8,193 nucleotides of DNA from CAYZEZ01 sp964477295 (lineage in GTDB: Bacteria; Bacteroidota; Bacteroidia; Bacteroidales; SM23-62). The notes under the pieces are model-generated. The model did no database searches. It worked only from the letters and a program-made list of their open reading frames with translations, and was not told the origin of the DNA. The DNA lies in assembly GCA_964477295.1 (NCBI GenBank), contig CAYZEZ010000220.1, positions 1-8,193 of the forward strand. Direction: 5' to 3'. The stretch's first letter is position 1. Every line of letters starts with the position of its first letter. Of the stretch, positions 1 through 6,491 are shown one piece after another. The translations under genes were made by a program, and so were the position numbers.

Positions 1-308
1 GATCGTATAGTTCCCTCCCTCAGAAACTCACGATGTTTGAAGGACGGATTGAACTGATCCGGCCGCTGTTGATGATCCCTGAAAAGGAATTGTCGGTTTA
101 CGCACGGTTGCGATCGTTTCAGCAGCAGGACAAGGATTGCAAATACGAAGATACTACGCGGAGGGAAAGTGTCAGGGACCTTATTAAAACGATCGATAAG
201 ATGAATAAAGATGGGAGGAAAAACATGTTCAGGGCAATGAATAATATGTATCCTGAGTATCTCCCCAGGTTCAGGGCTGAAAAGGCAGATCATGGCCGGG
301 AGGAATGA
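1..308 (+). CDS. C-terminal part of a TtcA-like PP-loop ATP-binding protein (tRNA 2-thiocytidine synthesis family), 5' end outside the window
   Basis: The reading frame is already open at the left edge (first whole codon at base 3), so the methionine at 33 is internal and about 101 C-terminal residues are visible. The fragment has the C-terminal pattern of TtcA-family proteins: a small Pro-Lys-Leu segment, then FEGRIELIRPLL followed by an E-K-E-L motif. In the family this is where the chain leaves the PP-loop domain and reaches its second cysteine region. It ends in an R-xx-V-R-D-L-I helix and a MFRAMNNMYPEYLP tail typical of the Bacteroidetes members. TtcA-type enzymes activate tRNA cytidine with ATP and insert sulfur at position 32. 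Only one cysteine (in DCKYED) is visible, and the PP-loop itself lies upstream. Another PP-loop thiolase of the same superfamily cannot be excluded. No operon partner is evident; the next gene starts 132 bp downstream. Confidence 0.75.
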   Translation, partial: SYSSLPQKLTMFEGRIELIRPLLMIPEKELSVYARLRSFQQQDKDCKYEDTTRRESVRDLIKTIDKMNKDGRKNMFRAMNNMYPEYLPRFRAEKADHGREE

Positions 309-340
309 TTTTTCCAGATCTTTTTGACTGGCTCAAAATT

Positions 341-368
341 ACCAGTTACTAGTACCCAGTACCTGGCA
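341..368. repeat. Degenerate heptamer tandem repeat that also forms an imperfect hairpin
   Basis: Four consecutive 7-base units read ACCAGTT, ACTAGTA, CCCAGTA and CCTGGCA, giving a degenerate repeat of about ACCAGTA. The same bases make an inverted repeat: CCAGTTACT (342-350) pairs with AGTACCTGG (358-366) with one mismatch and a 7-base loop. It sits in the 132-bp spacer after the TtcA-like gene. There is no T-run after the right arm, so it is not a classical intrinsic terminator, although it could still act at the 3' end of the upstream transcript. Confidence 0.4.
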
Positions 369-440
369 ACTTGAGTTAATTATATTCCGGGGGAGATCAG
401 ATTTTTTATATCTTACAGGCTTATTAACCTTATTTTATTG

Positions 441-1346
441 ATGCTACCTGTAACATGGTTTATTTCATTTTTCCTTACTCTTTTCATTCAAAATGCAAAT
501 GAAATGAAATCCCATATTGATCCACAGGATGAAATAATTCCTGACCAGGTCGGTGCCTGGAAGATCAGCGAATCGAATATCTATACGCAGGACAACCTGT
601 TTGAATATATTGATGGAGGGGCCGAACTCTATATATCCTTCGGATTTTCAAATGTTTACAGTCACGTATACACAGCGGAAAACCAGCCAGGGATCATCCT
701 GGACGTGTTCTCCATGAACGGTGCACGGGAAGCATTTGGAGTATTTTCCTTTTCCAGCGGGACATCAAATGCCGATATCGGCCAGGGTGCCTACCTTGAT
801 AAGGGAGTGGTATTGTTCTGGCAGGACCAATATTATATTTCCATCATGTCTTATCCTGAGACGCCGGAATCGAGGGAAGCCATCATTTCACTTGCCCATA
901 CCATAGAATCGAATATTGGAACCATGGGACAGCTTCCCGGGATATTATCTTGTTTGCCCGAAGAGGGACTTGTAAAAGAAAGCATACGATATTTTCACCA
1001 TTCAGCCTGGATCAACACCCATTATTACATCTCTGATGAAAACATTTTTTTAATCGATTCGAAGTCGAATTGTGTACTCGCCCGTTATGGGGATCAGGAT
1101 AACCGCATGGTATTGTTATTAATTGAATATCATGATCCTGAAGTGGCCAGGGCTGGTTATCAATCGTTTGTAAAGGATTTTATTCCCGAACTGGGTGAAT
1201 CGGGTATTGTAAAACTGGAAGACGGAACATTTACCGGATGCAAATTAATGGATTCATTCCTTGCAGTTGGATTTAACGGAAGGCAGGACAAAGACATCAT
1301 TGCTTTAATTAATTCTGCTATTGAGTTATTTAAAAACAAACCTTAG
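441..1346 (+). CDS. Exported DUF6599 family protein of unknown function
   Basis: This 301-residue protein begins with a hydrophobic segment (residues about 4-18, TWFISFFLTLFIQ) that looks like a signal peptide, so export to the periplasm is likely. The mature part shows the DUF6599 hallmarks: a tryptophan after a short Val-Gly (W40), the LFEYIDGGAELY box (about 53-64), a Y-x-x-Y segment, and AFGVFSF (about 98-104). No catalytic role is established for the family. A TTG at 438 directly precedes the chosen ATG and could also initiate. A GGGGGAG at 389-395 is too far from either codon, and the frame stays open upstream with hydrophobic residues and an arginine that would suit a signal-peptide N-region, so the exact start is uncertain. 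The DUF362 gene follows 11 bp after the stop, so the two are probably co-transcribed. Confidence 0.8.
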   Translation: MLPVTWFISFFLTLFIQNANEMKSHIDPQDEIIPDQVGAWKISESNIYTQDNLFEYIDGGAELYISFGFSNVYSHVYTAENQPGIILDVFSMNGAREAFGVFSFSSGTSNADIGQGAYLDKGVVLFWQDQYYISIMSYPETPESREAIISLAHTIESNIGTMGQLPGILSCLPEEGLVKESIRYFHHSAWINTHYYISDENIFLIDSKSNCVLARYGDQDNRMVLLLIEYHDPEVARAGYQSFVKDFIPELGESGIVKLEDGTFTGCKLMDSFLAVGFNGRQDKDIIALINSAIELFKNKP

Positions 1347-1357
1347 AAACATACACC

Positions 1358-2251
1358 ATGAAATCGAAATCAATTAACCGGAGGGAATTCATCAGGGGTA
1401 CTACATCGGCTGCCATTGCCGGTGCGGTTTACATGGGATCACCGGCAAGTTTGCTTTCCATGAATGCTGATAAAACAAAAGTAGTCTTGATAAGGGACAA
1501 AAATGTATTGGATGATCTGAATAAAGTGAATCCCGATGTGATCTCCAGCATGATGGATAAAGCACTTACTGCCTTATCAGGTATAACGGATCCAGTGGAT
1601 GCGTGGAAGAAAATAATCAAACCTGAGGATGTGGTAGGCATTAAAACCAATGTTTGGAATTATTTACATACTCCATCCGAGCTGGAACAATATTTAAAGC
1701 GACGGGTATTGGATTGTGGCGTAGCGGGGGACAAGATCGGGATCAAGGATCGTGGGGTATTAAATGATCCAATATTTACCGGCTCAACAGCTCTTATCAA
1801 TGTGCGGCCCATGCGTACCCACTACTGGTCGGGGGTTGGAACCCTGCTTAAGAATTACATCATGTTTGTAAACAGTCCTTCAGCATGGCATGGGGACACC
1901 TGCGCCGATCTGGCGAAGATCTGGGAGGAACCTGTTGTTAAAGGAAAAACCAGGTTAAACATACTGGTAATGCTGACTCCACTCTTCCATGGCAGCGGAC
2001 CCCATCATTTCAATCCTAATTATACCTGGAAGTATTACGGGCTTATTGTCGGATTTGATCCTGTTGCCTGTGATGCTACAGGCTTAAGGATCCTGCAAAT
2101 GAAAAGAAATGAGTTCTTCGGTGAGGAGAGTCCTGTTAATCCGCCTGCACATCATGTGGCATATGCAGAAACGAGACATAAATTAGGAGTTGCCGATCCG
2201 AACAAAATTGAAGTCATCAAACTGGGATATGAAGACGATATTCTAATCTGA
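1358..2251 (+). CDS. DUF362 family protein with a twin-arginine (Tat) signal
   Basis: This is a 297-residue protein. The N-terminus carries a twin-arginine motif (N-R-R-E-F-I-R, residues 7-13) followed by a weakly hydrophobic stretch (TSAAIAGAVYMGSPASLL), typical of folded proteins exported by Tat. DUF362 signatures follow in order: VGIKTN (93-98), the LINVRPMRTHYWSGVGTLLKNYIMF region (about 146-170), where most relatives have an Asn-Val-Pro-Lys-xx-His pattern and a conserved Leu-Lys-Asn, and the C-terminal GFDPVACDATGLRIL box (232-246). No ferredoxin-type CxxCxxC cluster, present in some relatives, is visible. The reaction of the family is unknown, and Tat export fits a cofactor-binding protein. 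It follows the DUF6599 gene by 11 bp. Its last 9 bases overlap the 3' end of the convergent recombinase gene. Confidence 0.82.
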   Translation: MKSKSINRREFIRGTTSAAIAGAVYMGSPASLLSMNADKTKVVLIRDKNVLDDLNKVNPDVISSMMDKALTALSGITDPVDAWKKIIKPEDVVGIKTNVWNYLHTPSELEQYLKRRVLDCGVAGDKIGIKDRGVLNDPIFTGSTALINVRPMRTHYWSGVGTLLKNYIMFVNSPSAWHGDTCADLAKIWEEPVVKGKTRLNILVMLTPLFHGSGPHHFNPNYTWKYYGLIVGFDPVACDATGLRILQMKRNEFFGEESPVNPPAHHVAYAETRHKLGVADPNKIEVIKLGYEDDILI

Positions 2252-3490
2252 GTAGGCTAATCCATCGAATTTCACAATTTCATTCTCGAGGTCTGTGGCA
2301 GTAGATAGAAAGAATTTATTAATGCCGGAGAGAGTTTTTAATCCTGTGATCTGCATGATAACCTGTATGGGAATCCGCAGTTGCAATGCGTGAACAATAA
2401 AACTATTTCTGGCCACCTTGGTTGAGAGGATCTGATATTTAGGCACCTCTTTAGCCAGTTTTTCATTCTCGTTTTGCAATGTAAGCTGAAAGGGACCGGT
2501 CAGTCCTGCGTTCTTCCCGACCTGCTTAATCAACCGGTTAAAAGTAACAATATGCATATTTGGAAATATCTGATTGGCAGCACCGTCTCGTTGATATTTA
2601 GTAATGATTTCAGAAGAAAACTTATTGAAGGGAACGAATGCATCCCTCTTACGATGCAACAGCCTGATCCCATTTTCAGTAATCAGGTTTGCAGTTATTG
2701 ACCGGAGGTCGGAATATTTTAATCCTGTGAAGCATAAAAAACAGAATATATTTCTGGCATGATCTGAGTTTTCATCAGGAACATCGGCGTGATACAGCTT
2801 CATTATCTCATCCCTTTCCAGGTAATAATCCACGGATTCAGCCTTATAGCCATGCGCCCATGGGAATTGATATTCCCTGTAAAAGGTTTGTTTGTTGTAT
2901 CCTTTCCGGGTTGCCCAGTTCAGAAACCATTTCAATACCATTAAATTTTTATAAACAGTAGCGTTTGAATTTCCCTTTTCAAGGAAATATTGAATATACT
3001 TCTCATAGAAATCCTGGTTAATCCTGTTGAACTCAATCCTGTATCCAGTCTTGGTTTCAAATTCCCGAAGATGGTTATAATTGGTTTTAATCTTTCTGAA
3101 AGTATGGATTGACCATTTTTCGCTGTTATTATTTATAAAGTTCATGAGTATCTCGAAAAATGGGTGTCCTGATCGTCTCGATCTTGCTTTCAGGTTCTGC
3201 CGCAAATATTCGGGTCCTGGTTTAATCCCGGCTGCCCTGGCTTCCCTGTAGGTTTGAATCACTTCATCTGAGAGCAGTTCCAGGCATGCATTTATCTGTT
3301 TACTTCCCGGGATGGATTCACCAACCCGTTGCTTTTCAAAGTCCCACTGGTCGAAATTGACTTTTTCACCGGTATTTAGTTGCAAGCGCTGGCCATCAAA
3401 GCTGAAATAAAGTAGTACAGGTACATTTTCAGTCCTGATCCTTCCATCTTTATCCCTCCTTTTTTCGAGATAGATATTCAGTGAAGCCAT
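2243..3490 (-). CDS. Bacteroidetes-type tyrosine recombinase/integrase with a degenerate active site
   Basis: The 415-residue length and layout match Bacteroidetes phage/ICE integrases: an N-terminal arm-DNA-binding domain (about 1-100, with LNTGEKVNFDQWDFEKQRV), a SAM-like core-binding domain (about 110-205) and a C-terminal catalytic domain (about 220-405). The catalytic positions are mostly lost. The usual TGLRYSDL reads TGLKYSDL (Lys258, codon at 2717-2719). The HxxR box reads K-V-A-R (Lys358, Arg361 kept). The G-H box reads G-L (Leu384). The residue nine positions later, normally the nucleophilic tyrosine, is Phe393 (codon at 2312-2314). Lys281 may be the retained beta-hairpin lysine. 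The only tyrosine in the last 60 residues is Tyr413, at the extreme C-terminus. The frame is otherwise intact, without a stop or frameshift. No element boundary, att repeat or cargo gene is visible. It may be a DNA-binding pseudoenzyme or a recently disabled integrase; integration activity is unlikely. Confidence 0.85.
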   Translation of the reverse strand: MASLNIYLEKRRDKDGRIRTENVPVLLYFSFDGQRLQLNTGEKVNFDQWDFEKQRVGESIPGSKQINACLELLSDEVIQTYREARAAGIKPGPEYLRQNLKARSRRSGHPFFEILMNFINNNSEKWSIHTFRKIKTNYNHLREFETKTGYRIEFNRINQDFYEKYIQYFLEKGNSNATVYKNLMVLKWFLNWATRKGYNKQTFYREYQFPWAHGYKAESVDYYLERDEIMKLYHADVPDENSDHARNIFCFLCFTGLKYSDLRSITANLITENGIRLLHRKRDAFVPFNKFSSEIITKYQRDGAANQIFPNMHIVTFNRLIKQVGKNAGLTGPFQLTLQNENEKLAKEVPKYQILSTKVARNSFIVHALQLRIPIQVIMQITGLKTLSGINKFFLSTATDLENEIVKFDGLAYSD

Positions 3491-3577
3491 AATTCATACT
3501 AATTTCCATACAATATTATTGATAATTTTATTATCTGTTGGTTAATATTATATGAATTTTATAAATAATTTGATATA

Positions 3578-3598
3578 AATGTATATTATTTATACATT
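3578..3598. promoter_or_regulatory. Perfect inverted repeat (possible operator) in the integrase-mnmD divergent spacer
   Basis: AATGTATA (3578-3585) and TATACATT (3591-3598) are perfect inverted copies separated by five bases, giving a 21-bp dyad. It lies in a very AT-rich 229-bp spacer, 88 bp upstream of the recombinase start and about 120 bp upstream of mnmD. It could be an operator for either gene. AT-richness makes chance palindromes more likely. The half-site ATGTATA recurs at 7339-7371. Confidence 0.35.
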
Positions 3599-3719
3599 AA
3601 TACAAAAAAATAGATAAACTGACAAATAATTAATTAGTCTTTTTTGCTATAATATATTTCATTATTATTTAATAAGGAATTCATGCCTATTGGTCTTCTT
3701 CTTATATTCGATCTGAAAA

Positions 3720-4385
3720 ATGAACAAACCGTTTCTTTATAAAACGAATGATGGGTCACATACACTGTATGTTAAAGAGCTTGATGAATACTATCATTCT
3801 ATCCATGGTGCAGTAAACGAATCCATTCATATATTTCTAAATTCTGCATTCAGTTTTCATTCTGCCACTGATGTCAGCATATTTGAAATGGGACTGGGAA
3901 CTGGATTAAATGCTTTTCTTACGATGATCCGGGCAGAGGAGGAACAGCGGAGTGCGGTTTATCACGCAATTGAGAAATATCCGTTATCGCAGGGATTGAT
4001 TAATCAATTAAATTATGCTGAGTTATTTTCCGGATCTAAAATTCAGTGGTTTGATCAGATTCATTCCTGCGGGTGGGAAAAAGACAATCAACTTACTGAA
4101 TTTTTCACAATACGGAAGATAAAGGCTGATCTGGTTTCCTATGAGATGCATGATAAATATGACATCATATATTTTGATGCTTTTGCTCCTGACAAGCAAC
4201 CGGATCTCTGGACGGGGGACATTTTCAGGAAACTATTTGATTCGATGCGGCCGGCAGGTATTCTCGCCACCTATTCCTCTAAAGGATCAGTCAGAAGGAC
4301 AATGGAGTCTTGTGGATTCCAGGTAGAGAAATTACCGGGCCCTCCAGGTAAGCGTGAAATGCTTCGCGGGGCTAAATCTGCATAA
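3720..4385 (+). CDS. mnmD: MnmD, tRNA (5-methylaminomethyl-2-thiouridine)(34) methyltransferase
   Basis: This is a 221-residue, single-domain version of the methyltransferase half of MnmC (DUF752). It uses S-adenosylmethionine to convert aminomethyl-uridine at the tRNA wobble position to methylaminomethyl-uridine in the cytoplasm. Visible signatures are DGSHTLY near the N-terminus, E-L-D-E-Y-Y-H-S-x-H-G-A-V-x-E (20-34), the SAM-binding EMGLGTGLNAF (56-66), the acidic loop YFDAFAPDKQPDLW (151-164) and the end motif TYSSKGSVRRTMESCGF followed by GPPGKREML. The FAD-dependent oxidase domain of gamma-proteobacterial MnmC is absent, which is usual in Bacteroidota. The ATG at 3720 puts the DGSHT motif at residue 11, as expected for the family. 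A 19-codon frame with a good Shine-Dalgarno sequence (3683-3742) overlaps the start. Confidence 0.9.
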   Translation: MNKPFLYKTNDGSHTLYVKELDEYYHSIHGAVNESIHIFLNSAFSFHSATDVSIFEMGLGTGLNAFLTMIRAEEEQRSAVYHAIEKYPLSQGLINQLNYAELFSGSKIQWFDQIHSCGWEKDNQLTEFFTIRKIKADLVSYEMHDKYDIIYFDAFAPDKQPDLWTGDIFRKLFDSMRPAGILATYSSKGSVRRTMESCGFQVEKLPGPPGKREMLRGAKSA

Positions 4386-4418
4386 AAAACCTATTGTTAT
4401 TATCGATATTCAGGCCAT

Positions 4419-4448
4419 TTTGTGATTAAGGAATAATAAGTAACTTCG
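4419..4448 (+). promoter_or_regulatory. Bacteroidetes-type promoter for the FKBP-DUF3127 pair
   Basis: TTTG at 4419-4422 (-33 element) is followed after 18 bases by TAACTTCG at 4441-4448, one mismatch from the -7 consensus TAnnTTTG. The known spacing is about 19-21, so this is slightly short. It would place the transcription start near 4453 with a leader of about 20 bases before the ATG at 4474. The placement fits, but no measurement supports it. Confidence 0.45.
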
Positions 4449-4473
4449 CAGCTTAAATTAAACTAAAACGAAC

Positions 4474-5175
4474 ATGAAATTATTAACATTGATTGCAGGT
4501 ATTTTACTTGGTACCATTATTCTTGCTTCTTGTCAGCAGAACATAGGCAAAGTTGCTTTGCAGAATGAACTTGATTCCGCCAGTTACTGTATTGGTATCA
4601 GCATAGGATCAAATCTTAAAAACAGTCCGATGAAAGAAATGAATTACGATGCTATGGTTCGGGGCATGAGGGAGGTTATGGAGGATATAGATCCGGAGAT
4701 TGATGCTTACCAGGCCAATCAGATCATAACTGCGTACATGCAGAAGCTTGATTTGGTTGTAGCTGAGAAGAATTTAATTGAAGGCAGGGATTTTCTGAAT
4801 AAGAATGGACAACGCGATGGCGTGATCACCACCGCCAGTGGCCTTCAATATGAAATTATCAAGGAAGGCTCTGGCCCAAAGCCTATTGTTTCAGATCATG
4901 TGAAGGTTCATTATCACGGGACCTTACTTGACGGGACTGTTTTTGATTCATCGTTAGAGGATGAACCGGTGACCTTTGAGGTAGGTAGAGTGATCAAGGG
5001 GTGGCAGGAAGCTTTACAGTTAATGCCGGTGGGATCGAAATGGACAATCTGGGTACCTGGGGAGCTTGGGTATGGTGTTCGTCCCATGCCTGGTGGAAAG
5101 ATCGGACCAAATGATTTATTGATCTTCGAAGTAGAGTTGTTTGATATTGTTAAGGAAGATACTATTCAGCAATAA
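4474..5175 (+). CDS. FKBP-type peptidyl-prolyl cis-trans isomerase, lipoprotein (Mip/FkpA-like)
   Basis: This 233-residue protein has a lipoprotein signal with lipobox L-A-S-C, so Cys20 should be the lipidated residue. The next residues (QQNIG) lack the acidic surface-export signal of Bacteroidetes, which suggests a periplasm-facing lipoprotein. Residues about 25-110 form the helical dimerisation region of Mip/FkpA-like enzymes (SYCIGISIGSNLK is the typical opening). The FKBP domain spans about 120-227 with the expected pocket residues: VHYHGTLLDGTVFDSS (Tyr147, Phe157, Asp158), VIKGWQEAL (Val173, Ile174, Trp177), P-G-E-L-G-Y-G (Tyr200) and LLIFEVEL (Phe218). It isomerises X-Pro bonds and acts as a chaperone for exported proteins. 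A DUF3127 gene follows after 3 bp, so the two are co-transcribed. Confidence 0.93.
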   Translation: MKLLTLIAGILLGTIILASCQQNIGKVALQNELDSASYCIGISIGSNLKNSPMKEMNYDAMVRGMREVMEDIDPEIDAYQANQIITAYMQKLDLVVAEKNLIEGRDFLNKNGQRDGVITTASGLQYEIIKEGSGPKPIVSDHVKVHYHGTLLDGTVFDSSLEDEPVTFEVGRVIKGWQEALQLMPVGSKWTIWVPGELGYGVRPMPGGKIGPNDLLIFEVELFDIVKEDTIQQ

Positions 5176-5178
5176 AAT

Positions 5179-5562
5179 ATGAGTTTTGAACTTACCGGTA
5201 AATTAATTGAGAAATTTGAGATTACTCAGATCAGTGATACGTTTAGAAAGCGTGAATTTGTAATTGAGCGTATTGAGACCACCAGTGGTGGAATGGAATT
5301 TACAGATCAGATCAAATTTCAGTTAACGCAGGATCGGTGTGCTTTGATTGATTCAATAGGCATCAATGATGAGATCCGTGTAAGTTTCAATGTTCGAGGC
5401 AGAAGATGGGTGAAGGATGACAAGGTGTCTTACTTCACCAATCTTGAAGCATGGAAAATAGAAAAGATCGCCGGAACCTCGGAAGAACTTCCTCCTCCTT
5501 CAGCTCCACTGAGAGAAGAGGACGTTCCTCCTTTTGATGAGTCCGACGATCTTCCTTTCTAA
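5179..5562 (+). CDS. DUF3127 OB-fold protein with an SSB-like acidic C-terminal tail
   Basis: This is a 127-residue cytoplasmic protein. Residues about 1-95 match the DUF3127 pattern common in Bacteroidota: ELTGKL at the start, K-R-E-F-V-I-E (24-30), I-K-F-Q-L, then VSFNVRGRRW and YFTNLEAWKIE. This strand pattern is consistent with a single OB-fold. A proline- and acid-rich linker follows and the chain ends in D-D-L-P-F, very close to the D-D-I-P-F tip through which bacterial SSB recruits DNA-repair and replication partners. A nucleic-acid-binding role is therefore likely but not demonstrated. The gene starts 3 bp after the FKBP stop codon. It converges on the histidine kinase gene with a 49-bp spacer in which I see no convincing terminator. 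Confidence 0.85.
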   Translation: MSFELTGKLIEKFEITQISDTFRKREFVIERIETTSGGMEFTDQIKFQLTQDRCALIDSIGINDEIRVSFNVRGRRWVKDDKVSYFTNLEAWKIEKIAGTSEELPPPSAPLREEDVPPFDESDDLPF

Positions 5563-5611
5563 TCTTTCGCCCGTTGATCCTGGTAATACATTCGCCCTGT
5601 TTCCGGGAATA

Positions 5612-6469
5612 TCAGGCAATAAATAACTTACTAGAGAACGTATTGAGTTGAGTTGATTCCATATTCCTTGCAGTTTTGCAGGGAACTGTGAATTTAAAAG
5701 TTGATCCATGAAACACGTTTTCTTCCACCCATATTTTCCCGCCTAACAATTCGATGATCCCTTTCGAAATAGTCAGGCCTAATCCAATGCCAGTATCTAT
5801 TTGCTGGCTTTCGTCAATTTTTTCAAAGCTCTGAAAGATTTTTTCTGAATCTTTAAGACCTCCTTTTCCGCTGTCTTTCACACAAAACAAGACCTCTTCA
5901 GACTCCTCATCCAGATGATATCCGAATTCAATGATTCCTTTTTCAGTGAATTTAAATGCATTATTCAATAAATTGGAGATCACCTGGTGCAGTCTGTATT
6001 GGTCGGTATATATTTTAAAATCATCCTGTTTTACCGCTAAATTAAGCAACAGGGCTATATTGTTCCTGTAGCTTCTATGTCTGTGGATATTATAATAATG
6101 GTAGATATCAGTCAGGAGCTTGTTAATATAACATTCTTCGTTTCTGATTTTAAGTTGTCCTGTTTCCAGCAGGGAAACATCGATCATTGACTCCACGAGT
6201 TGTATCAGTCTTGTGCTGCTCTGGTTAATCAGGTCCATATATTCTTCTCTCTTATTACCAGGTAACTGGTGGTCATTGAGAAGGCTGGAGAATCCCAGGA
6301 TGGCGTTCATTGGAGTCCTTATCTCATGTGAGATATTTGACAGGAACCTGGCTTTTAGTTTATCAGCCTGGTCGTTGTTGTTCCTGATCATGTGCTCCAA
6401 TTCTTTCACTCTGATTTCCAGCTTTGCAGCGTAATCATGAAGCTCATCATATGTGAGGTCGTTCTGCAT
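5612..6469 (-). CDS. Cytoplasmic sensor-less histidine kinase
   Basis: This 285-residue protein has no membrane segment and no PAS, GAF or receiver domain. A short coiled coil (about 8-42, DELHDYAAKLEIRVKELEHM) leads directly into a HisKA dimerisation domain with the H-box F-L-S-N-I-S-H-E-I-R-T-P (phospho-acceptor His48). The ATPase domain follows with N-box QVISNLLNNAFKFT (162-175), G1 box VKDSGKGG (197-204), F-box FQSFEKID (212-219) and G2 box GIGLGLTISKGIIELLGGKI (227-246). All residues needed for autophosphorylation appear present. No response regulator is adjacent, so the partner must lie elsewhere. It starts 22 bp after the TPR membrane protein, so both are probably on one transcript, and that protein could supply the missing input. 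A tail of about 20 residues after the kinase core is of unknown role. Confidence 0.9.
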   Translation of the reverse strand: MQNDLTYDELHDYAAKLEIRVKELEHMIRNNNDQADKLKARFLSNISHEIRTPMNAILGFSSLLNDHQLPGNKREEYMDLINQSSTRLIQLVESMIDVSLLETGQLKIRNEECYINKLLTDIYHYYNIHRHRSYRNNIALLLNLAVKQDDFKIYTDQYRLHQVISNLLNNAFKFTEKGIIEFGYHLDEESEEVLFCVKDSGKGGLKDSEKIFQSFEKIDESQQIDTGIGLGLTISKGIIELLGGKIWVEENVFHGSTFKFTVPCKTARNMESTQLNTFSSKLFIA

Positions 6470-6491
6470 GGAGGTTCAATGATATCTGTCT

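Noticed and set aside
721..906. A 61-codon + strand frame inside the DUF6599 gene
   Set aside because: It overlaps a gene with clear family motifs in another frame.
2474..2701. A 75-codon + strand frame inside the recombinase gene
   Set aside because: It is antisense to a clear recombinase catalytic domain and has no recognisable features.
3619..3653. CTGACA and TATAAT as a sigma-70-type promoter for mnmD
   Set aside because: The spacing is 23 bases, and the region is so AT-rich that TATAAT is expected by chance. Bacteroidota mostly use a different consensus.
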